A stretch of DNA of 64,000 bases from contig CM060857.1 of NCBI GenBank assembly GCA_030737835.1, forward strand, positions 8,769,360 to 8,833,359. The letters are read 5' to 3'. Below, piece by piece: positions 22,260-32,394 of the stretch (position 1 is the stretch's first letter; the number at the start of each line of letters is the position of its first letter). This DNA is from Acorus gramineus. Its lineage: Eukaryota > Streptophyta > Magnoliopsida > Acorales > Acoraceae. The translations under genes and the position numbers were made by a program. A model generated the notes under the pieces. It saw only the letters and a list, made by a program, of their open reading frames with translations, did not search any database and was not told the origin of the DNA.

Positions 22260-22550
22260 ATGTCCGGCCTTTTCTTCTGTAGTTAGTTAACAAAAAACAA
22301 AGCTACAATTACACACTACTTGTGTAAATGAAAATATTTTGTTGTAGGAGTTTACTTTTATAGTTCATGTTTAAATTTGAATCTTATAAATTTACTTTAT
22401 GGAAATTATCTCCAATGTATGAATTGAATATCCAAATGAATGTTGAATTTATATTATATTAATATTTTATTTATACAATCATCGGACATACAAGTTTGGG
22501 TGAAAAAAAAAGGAAAAGAAGGATCCTAATTAAGAAGAATGGTTGTTGTG
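22260..22550. other. AT-rich 3' flank inside CACTA-like element
   Basis: Non-coding; nothing further recognised before the subterminal repeats. Confidence 0.6.
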
Positions 22551-22827
22551 AAACCGCGACGGCTCTAATCCGTCGCTAAAGGGGATATGTAAGGCCATGC
22601 ATCATCACAGAAATAGATACCGCGACAGCCCATATTCGTCGCTGAAAGTAGCTACCGCAACGGCCTATATCCATCGCGGAAAGGAGCTACCGCGACGGCC
22701 TTTATTCGTCACTATCAAAAGCTACCACGACGGCTTATAGCCATCCCACAACTTTTAGCGACACCATCAACTGGGACGGCCTTGTGACGGCCAATGTCCG
22801 TCACTAAAATTCAATTTTTTTGTTGTG
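22551..22827. repeat. right subterminal repeats and terminal inverted repeat of CACTA-like element
   Basis: Six to seven units about 35-40 bp apart, each GCTACCGCGACGGCC...ATTCGTCGC-like, alternate direct CGACGG and inverted CCGTCG cores. They run up to GTGACGGCCAATGTCCGTCAC, and the terminal inverted repeat ends GTTGTG at 22827. Arrays of this kind bind transposase in characterised CACTA elements. Confidence 0.8.
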
Positions 22828-22830
22828 GTA

Positions 22831-23599
22831 GTGGATAGGGCGACCACCTTTTGCAGCTTAGATTACCAAGACACAGCTCCCCCTACAAAGTAAATAAGTA
22901 TCCTAATGTGGACTTCATTTCGTCCATGTCACCTGCCATGTCAGAATTAGTATAACCTTGCAAAAGGGACTTATCACCTCCAAAACAGAAATAATATTTA
23001 GAGGTTCTTCTAAGATATCTCAAGATCCATTTTACCACTTCCCAATGTTCTTTGTCAAGATTGGCAAGAAATCTACTTATAACTCCAATTGCATGTGCTA
23101 TGTCGGGCTTTGTTCACACCATAGAATACATCAAACTTCCAACAACCGAGACGTATGGTATGCTCTTCATAGCCTCTTTTTCCTTCTCATTTGAAGGACA
23201 CTATTGTGCATTGAACTTGAAATGGGCTGCTAACAGTATGTTAACCAGCTTAGAGTTCTGCATCTTGAACTTCTTAAGTACACGCTCAATGTACCGTTCT
23301 TGTGATGGCCACAGTTTTTTTTTTTTTCTTCATATCATAGATTATTTTCATTCTCAATATATGTTGTGTTGGATCTAAGTCCTTCATGTCAAAGGACTCG
23401 CTCAACTCCTTCAGTTTGTCAATCCTGCATTTATTCTTTTCAACAACAAGCATATCATCAACATAAAAAGAGAGATTAATGAAATCATCATAAAAAAAAC
23501 TTCTGAATGTAAACACAATGATCTATAGATGTTCTCTTGTAACTATGATGAAGCATAAAAGAATCAAACTTTTTGTACCAATGTCATAGTGCCTGCTTG
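22831..23599 (-). pseudogene. host copia RT C-terminal half plus RNase H start
   Basis: Minus-strand translation from 23599 gives a WYKKFDSF-like block, FFYDDFINLSFYVDDMLVVE with the YVDD catalytic motif, SFDMKDLDPTQHILRMKI, later a YVSVVGSLMY-like block, a KPDIAHAIGVISRFLAN-like block and LRYLRRTS, then the first part of RNase H (GYTNSDMAGD). It breaks off at 22831 just before the codons found at 2193. Frameshifts and stops (for example in the A-run near 23325) show decay. At 23599 the frame meets the gypsy solo LTR. Confidence 0.85.
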
Positions 23600-24348
23600 T
23601 GTTATATATGTGTCACTTTTTGCCTGCTGGTAACCATTGGAGCATTTTGGCAGTTTTTGAGTTTTTTCATTTTTCGATCGGAACCGCAAAATTTTGGACT
23701 GTTAGCTATCGTCCTGTGTTTGAGGACTCCGATTGAAAATCTAATTGCATATTATGTGTCCTGGTGCCATTCTAAGCCACTCACGAAATTTTCATCGAAT
23801 TCCGGTAACGTTTCTGAAATTTCACAGTTCCGAGACGTATCCGGGTTTTGACCGAGCGAGAAGTCATTGGGAGAGTTGACTCGGTCAAAGTGGGCCCATG
23901 ACTTGGTCAACCCTTTTTGTTTTTTTGTGTGGTTGGGTTGACCCAAGTCAAAGCCACTTAAAGCCTCACTTAAACCTAATTAACATTGTTTAACCCTAAT
24001 CTAAGTGAGGGTTATATATTAAATGAATCTAAAAAGTCTCCCCCACTATTCATCATCTTCTCAAATTAGTTTTCTCTCTCCCCCTCTCTCCTTTTCTTGG
24101 TTTTGAGCCACCTAGGGTGCTTGAAGCTTAAAACTCAAAACATAGAAAGGTTAGATCCGGTCCCAATCTATCCCCCGGTGTTCTCGGATTCGAGTTCCGA
24201 CAAGTTTGGCCCCCTCTAACCCCCTCTATTCTCCCCTGTTTTCAGCCCCTTTTGAGGTAGGAGGAGGTCTTGGTGGTGGAGATCCGCTGGGAGGCGTTTC
24301 GGTGCACGAAGATCCTCCGGTTCCCTTCCTTTCCTCTCCTTTCCTTGG

Positions 24349-24938
24349 GTAAGGGTTCTTTCCCTCTTTTTCATGTTTAGATGCATGTTAGGAGGTGGGG
24401 TTGAGTGAGGAGGGCGGCTGGTGGCTGTCGGTGGTGGTTGGGGGTGGTCGGAGGCCGTTGGTGGCCGGTTGGTGGTGGTAGAGATGCTCGGGCAGGGTGG
24501 TTGTCTGTCCCGGGCAGGATGGCAGCACAGGCGCAGCAGGCGTGCAGTGGCAGGGCGCGCGCGCGCGTGCGCGCGGACGTGCGCGCAGGCGTGCGCTCGG
24601 GTGGCGCAGGCGCGGGTGTACTGGGCGTGGGTGCTGGGTGCCGGGTGTGCTGGGCGCTGGGCATGCTGGGCGTGCTGGGGGTGCTGGTCGAGTGGGTGAT
24701 GCGAGCGGTGGTGCGCGCGGGGTGCGCGCAGGGCGCGGGCTGGGGCGCGGCGGTGCATCCGGGGGTGGGTGGCCGTGCGGGTGGTTGCCGGGGGTGCGGG
24801 AGTGAGTCGGGGTGCTCGGGCTAGCGTGCGTACGGGCCGTATGTACGTTTGCCCGAGTGTTGGGTACTTTTAGAGTGTTTTGTATATTTTTATGGTATTT
24901 GTGGATTTTACTCACCAAGTTGATACCCTGTCTTGCAG
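24349..24938 (+). other. intron-like segment of LTR A with GC-rich filler
   Basis: It begins GTAAGG after CCTTGG and ends in a pyrimidine stretch with TCTTGCAG, directly before ATCTTGACGGACGATCGCG. The same donor and acceptor surroundings occur in three other LTR copies. The interior (24400-24830) is about 75-80% GC by eye, rich in GCGC/GTGCGC alternation, for example (GC)n-like at 24555-24590. The overlapping long ORFs here arise from lack of AT-rich stops. Confidence 0.6.
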
Positions 24939-25290
24939 ATCTTGACGGACGATCGCGCGACGACCCGACTTCCAGTGAGTGGGACAATCCAACCCAATTG
25001 GGAGGCGCTATATCCACTTGGGCGTATACCGTCCTCCCCTGGGGCACCATAGATTAATATTAACCTGTTTAATATGTAATCCATGCAAGCATGATTGATA
25101 TGTAGTATGCATGCTACCCTAGACTGAGTATGTTAGGGACTTGCACCCTTAGGTTGTGTAAGAGCCATGCATCTTGTCACCTTGTTATCATGCTAGGAAA
25201 GCCTCAGCCTTTGTATGCGTCCTATTAGTTTAATTTGTTAAATTAAATGCAACTGGTAATATTATTGCATGCCTTAGGAAATATTAAGGG

Positions 25291-25396
25291 GCCTTGCGAG
25301 GTCAACATTGAGACCCGGGCTAGGGTGCTCCGTGTTCCTTGTTTGGTTGTCGGGATGTCCTATATTGGGACCTCATGGTGCCCTCCCAAGGTTTCT
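25291..25396 (+). repeat. 'TTCCTTGTTTGGTTGTCGGG' module, LTR A copy
   Basis: A block of about 105 bp from GCCTTGCGAGGTCAACATTG to CCCTCCCAAGGTTTCT. It is single here, present twice in each LTR of element B, once in B's interior and once in the minus solo LTR. It contains GCCTTGCGAGG-like short palindromic words and is the best conserved part of the LTR leader. Confidence 0.8.
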
Positions 25397-25719
25397 TTTC
25401 CCGTCTATACTAATGCATGTTCCCCGCATCTTGGTTATGCACCCTGGAGGAATTCTGATGAATTCAAGACACTAGAGTTGTAGAGATGTGTTGTCAGCGG
25501 ATCCGAGTGGATCATATGCGTGTGGGTAGGCTGTCTCTCCCCTTCGTTGGATCCGTGTAGGGACTCCTCAACGTTAGACAAGCTATCCTGACAGAGGGCT
25601 CCCATCAGTAGGCACCTCCTGATCTTGGACTCGGACTGTGCTGAATGTGGGAGTAGACCAGGCAAGCTACGGTGTGGAGGAGAGGCTATCGGTGGATCAA
25701 GGGTAATTAACAGCCTAGT

Positions 25720-25907
25720 CAGTCCCAATATCCTATGTCACCTATTGAGGGGTGAGGGTGAGGGTGTATGGATGTGTTTGGATGGTTATCAGTCCCAATA
25801 TCCTATGTCACCTATTGAGGGGTGAGGGTGAGGGTGTATGGATGTGTATGGATGATTATAAGTCCCAATATCCTATGTCACCTATTGAGGGGTGAGGGTG
25901 AGGGTAT
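25720..25907 (+). repeat. 70-bp tandem repeats in LTR A
   Basis: Units start at 25721, 25791 and 25861 with AGTCCCAATATCCTATGTCA and contain GGGGTGAGGGTGAGGGTGT. The spacing is exactly 70 bp over 2.7 copies. LTR B has a related pair about 94 bp apart (28869 and 28963). Confidence 0.9.
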
Positions 25908-26345
25908 GATGGTTCGGCGATGTAACGAACCACTAGATTATGTTGTTATGCCACTTTGAGGCTGGTTGTTGATTATTTGTGGTTAATATAAACTGTGATG
26001 CATGGGTTGTGCTGTTCACTGAGCGTGTGGCTCACCCCTCGCATAATTATTTTTCCCGTTATTACTGAGGAGGATCTGAATGTTATATTTGTGTCACTTT
26101 TAACCTGCTGGTAACCGTTGGAGCGTTCTGGCAGTTTTTCATTTTTTTTTCAGTTTTTGATCGGAACCGCTAATTTTTGGACTGTTAGCTATCGTCCTGA
26201 GTTAGATAACTCCGATTAGAAATATAACTGCATATTTGGTGTCCTGGTGCCATTTTAAGCCTCTCACAAAAATTTCATCGAATTCCGGTAACGTTTTCGA
26301 AATTTCACAGTTTCGGGGCGTATCCGGGTATTTTAAGTCACTTAC

Positions 26346-26354
26346 TATATAAGG
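26346..26354 (+). promoter_or_regulatory. TATA box of element B 5' LTR
   Basis: TATATAAGG, conserved at 32657-32665 in the 3' LTR. It is the probable core promoter driving leader and gag; downstream text carries TC-rich leader sequence. Confidence 0.6.
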
Positions 26355-26669
26355 GGTGATCTAAAAATGGTTGACTACTATTCATCATCCCTACCATTTG
26401 GTTTTCTCTCTCCCCTCTCTCTTTTTCTCACTTTTATGCCCCCTAGACCCCTCAAACCTAAAAACCTAAAGCATAAGAAGTGTAGATCGGGTCCCGATCT
26501 ACACCCGATGCTTTCAAATCCCGATTCCGGCGAGATTAGCCCCTCCGTCCCCCCTCTCTTCTCCTCTGTTTTGGACCATTTCGAGGGCCAAGATTGATCC
26601 GGGTGGTGGAAGCCTTTTGGGAGAGGTTTCGGTGCGCGGAGAGCATCCGGACTTCTCTTCCTCCCCTTG

Positions 26670-27883
26670 GTAAGCCCTCTTTCCCCTCTTTTATTGCATA
26701 GATGCTTGTTGGGAGGTCGGATTTGGGGTTGGGAGGCGGTCGGCGGTGGTGGGTGGCCGTCGGCGGGGGTGTGGTGGTGGTCGGAGGCCTTGGGGTGGTC
26801 GGTGTTGGTGGTAGAGGAGCTCGGGTAGGGAGCTAGGCTGTCCGGGCAGGGTGTTGGGCAGCCCCGGGAGGTTTGGCAGCAGGCGCACCAGGTGGCCGGG
26901 CGCGCGGGTGCGTGCGCGCAGGCGTGCGCGCGGCGTGCGCTCGGGTGGTGCTGCAGGCGTGTTGGGCATGCAGGGCGTGCAGGGTAGACTAGCAGGGCTA
27001 GCTTGGGTAGGATGGCTGGGCTGTGCGCGCGGGCAGGCCGGGCTGGCAGGCTGGGCGCGCAGGCGAGCAGGGCAGGAGGTGCTCGGGCATCAGGCGAGCA
27101 GTGCCGGGCGTACAGGCGAACGGTGCTCAGGCCACTCGGCGACGCGTGCAGGCAGGCAACGCGGGCAGCAGCGTGGGCATGCTGGCAGGCGCGCTGGGCG
27201 CGTGCAGCCCGGCGCGCTGGGCCCGTGTTGCGCGTGCGTGCGCGTGGGCGCTGGGTGAGGGTCCCGGGTACTGGGCGCTGAGCGCTGGGAGCTGGTCGCG
27301 GATACCGGGTGTGCTGGGTGAGGGTGCTGAGCACTGGGCGCAGGGGCGCTGGGCGCTGGGCACCGCAGTGGTGGATGCACGCGGGGCACTGGGTTGAGGC
27401 GTAGTCGTGCGCGCGGTGAGGAGGGTAGAGCGAGGTGGTGCGCGCGGGGTGCGCGCAGAGCGAGGTGGTGCGCGCTGGGTGCGCGCGGGGCGAGGTGGTG
27501 CGCGCGGGGTGCGTGCGGGGCGAGACGCTGCGCGCGGGGCGTGCGGGGTGCTCACGGGCTAGCGCAAGGCGTGCGGGGTGTGCGCGGACGGCTGCGTTGG
27601 GGCGCAGGGGGCGCGCGGTGCACCCGGGAGGCTAGGCGGCGTGTCCAGGTGGCGGGCAGGGGCCCGACGGTGCGCTTGGGAGCGCGGGCGGTGGCGCGGC
27701 GGCGCATCCGGGGGCGGGTGGTTGCCGGCCGTGCGGGTGGTAGCCGGAGTGCTCGGGCTAGCGTGCGTGCGGGTCGTATGCACGTTTGCCCGAGTGTTAG
27801 GTGTTTAGTTGTGGGTTTTGTATGTTTGGGTATTTTAGAGTATTTATGTATTGTTCTCACCATATTGAATGTCTGTCTTGCAG
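26670..27883 (+). other. intron-like segment of element B 5' LTR
   Basis: Donor CTTG|GTAAGC at 26670; acceptor TCTGTCTTGCAG ending 27883; next exon-like text ATCTGGACGGACGGTCGCG. The interior of 1214 bp is GC-rich (27000-27760), with tandem GTGCGCGCGGGGTGCGCGC-type words at 27410-27560. Splicing would remove it from the leader upstream of gag. The prediction rests on conservation of both sites in four LTRs. Confidence 0.6.
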
Positions 27884-29574
27884 ATCTGGACGGACGGTCG
27901 CGCGACGACCCAGATACCGGTGAGTGGGACAATCCAACCCAGCAGAGAGAGGTCATACGCATTTGGGCGTATACCGACCTCTCCTGGGACACCATGGATG
28001 TATATTAACCGGCAGTAATATGTAATCCATGCTTGCATGATTTAAATGTAGAATGCATGCTCCCTAGTCTTTGTATGTTAGGGACTTGCACCCATAGGAT
28101 AGGTGTAAGAGCCATGCACCATGCCCCTGTTTTCATGTTAGGAAACCTCGGCCTATGCATGCGTCCTACTAGTTTATTTATTAAATTAAATGCTAGTGTA
28201 TGTTAAATCGCATGCCTTAGATAATATTATAGGGAGGAGCCTTGCGAGGTCAACATTGAGACCCGTGTTAGGGTGCTCCGTGTTCCTTGTTTGGTTGTCG
28301 GGATGTCCTGTATCGGGACCTCATGCTGCCCTCCCAAGGTTTCTAGTCCCAGTAATATTATAAGTAATGTTATATACCTGGTATGTTTATTAGCATATTT
28401 AGTGAATATTATAGGGGAGGGGCCTTGCGAGGACAGCGGTGAGACCCGGGTTAGGGTACTCCGTGTTCCTTGTTTGGTTGTCGGGGTATCCTATATCGGG
28501 AATTCACGCCGCCCTCCCGAGTTCTTTCCCCCAATGATATTACAACCTTGCTTTATTGTACGTGTTCCCCGCATCTTGGTTATGCGCCCTGGAGGAACTC
28601 TGAAGAGTTCATGACATTAGAGTTGTAGAGATGTGTTGTCGGCGGATCCGAGTGGATCATATGCGTATGGATAGGCTGTTCTGTTTCCCTTCGTTGGATC
28701 CGTGTAGAGACTGCCCCAGCGTGATAAGGTCGTCCCTTTCGAGGGCTCCCATCAGTAGGCGCCTCCCGATATTTGTGACGGACTGCGCTGAAGTTATGGG
28801 TGAAGGCCAGCGGCCTACGGAGTGGAGGAGAGACTATCGGTGGACCAAGGGTGACCAACAGCCTAGTCAGTCCCAAAATCCTATGTCACCCGTGGTAGGG
28901 TGAGGGTGAGGGTGTAGTGGGTTGGCGATGAGCGACCTGCTGGATTTGTCTATGGATGATTATCAGTCCCAATAGCCTATGTCACCCATTGATGGGTGAG
29001 GGTGAGGGTGTGGTGGTTCGGCGAGGTACGAACCACTGGATTATGTTGTTATGCCACTTAGAGGATGGATAAATAATGGAATTGTGGTAAATATTGTCTG
29101 TGATGCATGGGTTGTGCTGTTCACTGAGCGTGTGGCTCACCCCTCGCATATGTTTTTCCCCAGTGGTCACTGAGCCTGAGCTAGAGCCGGAGCAGCAGTT
29201 GGAGCTTTCCGAGGGATTCCTTCAGTAGCGGAGCAGCGCCACGTTCCGCGAGTACCAGAGGTTATCAGCATCCCTTCTTGACTGTATGTATTTTATTTTC
29301 GTGCTTGGCACGCGTCTGTATATATTCAGTTGTATTGGTGTATATTGGCTCTCACAGGACAGATGATTGAGTATCGAGTCTGTAGAATGTTTATTTACAG
29401 ATTCAGTCTTTTGCTTCCGCATTTGGTGTATATATCATGTCAGCCCCTTTGTTGTCTGTGTGTCATTCTGGTTGTTTGTGTATGATATATTATTGACCTC
29501 CTGTGTAGATTCTGATATTTTATATACACTTGCCCGCGTCCCGGGGACGGCCGCCCTGGGGCGTGACAAAAAGT

Positions 29575-29586
29575 TGGTATCAGAGC
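29575..29586 (+). other. primer-binding site of element B
   Basis: TGGTATCAGAGC lies 6 bp after the LTR end, complementary to initiator Met-tRNA, the usual primer of plant gypsy and copia elements. Confidence 0.9.
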
Positions 29587-29687
29587 CTGGTCCTGTCAGA
29601 GCCAATAGTCTCCTTTCGTAGAGATGAGTCCTAGGATTTCTATATGAGTATTCTGATCCTAGTGTCTGGTTTTCTTAGGGTGCTGAT

Positions 29688-31106
29688 ATGCCTCCTCGCA
29701 GAGGACGGCGCGGACGAGGTCCCTCTCGGTCTTTGGAGGTTTCCGGACCTACCAGAGACGAGGATGCTACCGGAGAGCCCTTGACGCAGGAGCCTCCTGC
29801 TTGGGAGCGTGCTTTCGCTCGGTTGGCTGATTTGGTGGAGACACAGACAGGGATGTTGGCAGAGCAGGCTAGAGAGATTCAGGAGCTGAGGGTGACCCGC
29901 GAGGCAGTTCCGCAGGTCCCCTTGGTGGCAGATCCGCCTGTGGTACCCGATGTACCCCCAGTTCCAGTGGCGATTCCGGCGGTAGGAGTCCAGGGTCCCC
30001 TGCAGAGGGAGGAGGAGCTAGAGGCGGCGGCGCGAGTGCAGCAGAGCGGCCTCAACGCCTTTCTGAAGCTCCACCCTCCCGAGTTCCATGGGCAGACGGC
30101 AGATCCTCTTGCGCCAGAGCGTTGGTTGAGGGAGGTGGACACGATCTTCGCGGCCATGCTTTGCACTGATCGCCAGCGAGTCCCCCTGGCCACCTTTATG
30201 CTGAAGGGTAACGCCGCCGACTGGTGGGCTACCCGAGTGGTGGACATCCCAGAGGGAGTGGAGCAGCTTTCTTGGGCGGGTTTCCGGAGGCATTTTCTGG
30301 ACGAGTATTTCCCGTTCTCGACGCGCCAGATGGTGATGCGGGAGTTTGAGCAATTGACGCAGGGCTCCATGTCGGTTGCTGACTACTCTACGCGCTTTAC
30401 GAGGCTGTCCAGATTCGCTCCAGCGTTGGTGATGGACGAGGAGTCGAGGTGCCGTCGATTCGAGCTCGGTCTCAGCAGCGCTATCCGGGCGCACGTCACC
30501 GCCCACGCTTTCACGAGGTACTCCGACTTAGTGTCTCGGGCGAAGACCGTCGAGAGAGACCTCGGGATCCAGGTGCGGGCTCCGACCCCTTCTGCAGATC
30601 AGGGTCCTTCCGGGAGTCGGGACCAGGGGCAGCGCAAGAGGAAGAGGCCCCGCTTCGATCAGTCAGCGGCTGCCTCTCCTCCAGCAGATGCGGTGCCAGG
30701 GTGGGACCCAGCACCCATTGCAGCAGTGCCCATCCAGTCCATGCAGCCGGAGAGGCGGCGCTGTTTTCATTGTCAGCGCATCGGGCATATCAGATACCAT
30801 TGCCCTGATGCTGGCCGACCCCGAGTGCCACCTCAGCAGCCGCAGTTCTTGCAGCAGCAGCTTCCGCCCCAGCAGCAGCAGCAGCAGCCTCAGCGTCAGC
30901 AGCAGCCAGTGCAGCCGGTGAGGCGTGCTCCTGCTCCTCAGCCGCGGTTGGTCCAGGGCAGAGTTGCAGCGCTTACGGCCGAGGAGGTGCAGCCTTCGGG
31001 TGTCATGGTTCGAGGTATTATCCTGTGTTCCCAGCTCTCTAGTATAAGGATGTGTGTGTGTAGTTGGTGGTTATTATGCAAGTGTGTGGGGTATCTGGAT
31101 GAGTGA
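29688..31106 (+). CDS. gypsy Gag polyprotein of element B, intact ORF (472 aa)
   Basis: This is the structural protein that forms the virus-like particle and binds element RNA. The ATG at 29688 is 102 bp after the primer site and opens with a basic MPPRRGRRGRG stretch. A Retrotrans_gag-type core occupies about residues 120-270: FLKLHPPEFHG, then MLKGNAADWWATRV, then FRRHFLDEYFP, then QGSMSVADYSTRFTRLSRFAP. A CCHC zinc knuckle, CFHCQRIGHIRYHC, is at residues 359-372, followed by a Gln/Pro-rich tail (QQQQ) encoded by CAG repeats. The frame is open throughout. The last 30 or so residues, after GVMVRGI, no longer look like protease and come from a rearranged junction, so no Gag-Pol fusion can be made. 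Composition is far more GC-rich than host genes nearby. Confidence 0.9.
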   Translation: MPPRRGRRGRGPSRSLEVSGPTRDEDATGEPLTQEPPAWERAFARLADLVETQTGMLAEQAREIQELRVTREAVPQVPLVADPPVVPDVPPVPVAIPAVGVQGPLQREEELEAAARVQQSGLNAFLKLHPPEFHGQTADPLAPERWLREVDTIFAAMLCTDRQRVPLATFMLKGNAADWWATRVVDIPEGVEQLSWAGFRRHFLDEYFPFSTRQMVMREFEQLTQGSMSVADYSTRFTRLSRFAPALVMDEESRCRRFELGLSSAIRAHVTAHAFTRYSDLVSRAKTVERDLGIQVRAPTPSADQGPSGSRDQGQRKRKRPRFDQSAAASPPADAVPGWDPAPIAAVPIQSMQPERRRCFHCQRIGHIRYHCPDAGRPRVPPQQPQFLQQQLPPQQQQQQPQRQQQPVQPVRRAPAPQPRLVQGRVAALTAEEVQPSGVMVRGIILCSQLSSIRMCVCSWWLLCKCVGYLDE

Positions 31107-31760
31107 GTATCAAGAGTGGTTGTTTGGGTTGAGGAGACCAGGTTATAGCCGTCCTGGTAGAGAATTCCCATCAGTAGTACCACCGATGCAGTCGGAGGGG
31201 TACTGAATTTGGGAGTATGCTAGGTAGGGGCTACCCGGTAAGAGGTTATTGAATGGTGCCGCGAGCGTGGAATCGCTCTCCCCTTCGTCGGATTCGTGTA
31301 GTACAGCCCCGGCGTTAGACAGGCTCCCGGTCAGAGGACCAGGCGAGCTACGGAGCGGGGAGAGGCTACCGGTGGACCAGGGGTAGAGAGCAGTCTAAGT
31401 CTCTCCCAAAGTCCCAAAATGTCTCCTTTTGGGAGTGAGGGTGTGGATGAGGCGAAGACGGGTCGCTCGTGACCCAATTTCTGTTGGACCATTCCCAATG
31501 ATGTTGGGTTCGGTTTTGTAGTGGATGTTGAAGGACATCGTTGGGTGAGCGTCTAGAGATAGATGATCCGGAGGGGTTGGTAATGTTCTTTAAGAATGAT
31601 GTCTTCTTCCAGTGTTCCTTTCTGGATTAAGGGGCCTTGTGAGGTCGGCGTTGGAACCCGGGCTAGGGTACTTCGTGTTCCTTGTTTGGTTGTCGGGGTA
31701 TCCTATATCGGGATTTCATGGTGCCCTCCCGAGGTTTCTTTTCCCAGGTAAGGGATGCCA
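31107..31760 (+). repeat. LTR-like modules inserted downstream of gag
   Basis: Non-coding DNA made of words otherwise found in the LTR leader: CCCATCAGTAG, TTCGTCGGATTCGTGTAG, GAGCTACGGAG..GAGAGGCTA, GGTGGACCAGGGGT, AGTCCCAAAATG, and a full 105-bp 'TTCCTTGTTTGGTTGTCGGG' module (31633-31740). It replaces protease and most of RT. The order partly differs from the LTR, so it is not a simple LTR fragment. Confidence 0.75.
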
Positions 31761-31852
31761 TGGAAGCATCAGATAGATGAGATCAAGTGCGAGTTTTGGT
31801 TAAGGTTAAGGCCTTTTGGGCTGATTGTTTTCTGGTAAAGGCATATCTGTGG

Positions 31853-32345
31853 ACCCGGGCAAGATGCTCGTCGCGTCAAATTGGCGCCGACCGTCGAACC
31901 CCGCAAGGATTCGGAGCTTCCCGAGTTGGAAGGTTATTGTAGGAAGCTTGACGAGGGACTCTCGAAGATAGCTGTTCCTCTTAACCGCCTTACTCGGAAG
32001 GATGTCCGGTTCGAGTGGTCCCCTTCTTGCGAGGAGAGCTTCCTGGAGTTTTATCGGAGGCTCACCTCAGCGCCAATTCTTACCTCTCCGTCTTGGAGTG
32101 GTGGGTTCGCAGTGGGTAAAGGTGTGTCCGCGATCCTGCTCACGTCATCCCGTTCGAGCCGCTCGTCTCTGAGCCGGACAGTCATTCGTGGAGCAGTAGA
32201 TTGAGATCATGGACCGCCGCGTGAGGAGGCTCTGCACCAAGACCGTCCAGTGGTCGAGGTGCGATGGCAGCACCGTTCCGGTGTTGAGGACACTTGGGAG
32301 CTCAAGGATGCCAGGTGTGACGCGTATCCGCATCTTTTCCCCTCC
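31853..32345 (+). pseudogene. gypsy RT thumb and integrase C-terminal relics
   Basis: The ORF 31881-32204 contains LPELEGYCRKLDEGLSKIAV, PLNRLTRKDVRFEWSPSCEESF and RLTSAPILT, which is the end of gypsy RT leading into RNase H (standard text FLGLAGYYRRF...). It then jumps to the integrase tail: EALHQDRPVVEVRWQ-like, then DTWELKDARCDAYPHLFP-like text in another frame. The whole of RNase H and the integrase core is missing between. This shows a Gag-Pol ancestor of the chromovirus/Tekay type. Confidence 0.75.
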
Positions 32346-32380
32346 TAGATGTTTTTGCATATTTTGAGGACAAAATTTCC

Positions 32381-32394
32381 TAAGGGGGGAAGAA
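32381..32394 (+). other. polypurine tract of element B
   Basis: TAAGGGGGGAAGAA lies directly before the 3' LTR TGTTATATTTG. Confidence 0.9.

Larger units (their letters stand above)
2194..22827. mobile_element. CACTA-like DNA transposon with nested elements
   Basis: The left end is CACAACCAAAAAGTTGAC and the right end, reverse-complemented, is CACAACAAAAAAATTGAA. About 24 of the first 30 bases agree. A 3-bp TSD, GTA, flanks it (2191-2193 and 22828-22830), and removing the element plus one GTA restores the copia RNase H frame. CAC/GTG termini, 3-bp TSDs and subterminal CGACGG-type repeats are the signature of plant CACTA (En/Spm) elements, although the canonical fourth and fifth bases TA are absent. 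After subtracting the gypsy solo LTR (4058-15410) and copia C (15572-21297), about 3.5 kb of its own DNA remains. That DNA holds only gene fragments; I see no recognisable TNPD/TNP2 transposase, so it is probably non-autonomous. Confidence 0.75.
26081..29568 (+). repeat. 5' LTR of element B (3.49 kb)
   Basis: TGTTATATTTGTGTCAC to GGGCGTGACA. TATATAAGG lies at 26346-26354, so U3 is under 0.3 kb and about 3.2 kb should be R-U5 leader. Splice-like GT/AG sites are at 26670 and 27883. The 105-bp module occurs at about 28238 and again 183 bp later. It differs from the 3' LTR by scattered substitutions and small indels, roughly 1-3% by eye. Confidence 0.9.

Noticed and set aside
23573..23851. 92-aa ORF spanning copia/gypsy junction
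   Set aside because: Crosses the TSD boundary at 23600, so it is a chance fusion of two elements with no coding support.
24216..25050. ORFs of 220, 180 and 139 aa in LTR A
   Set aside because: GC-rich filler again; opposing frames are open over the same bases and cross the predicted splice borders.
25745..25906. Telomere-like GGGTGA/GGGTGAGGGTG words
   Set aside because: They do not match the plant telomere repeat TTTAGGG and are part of a 70-bp LTR repeat.
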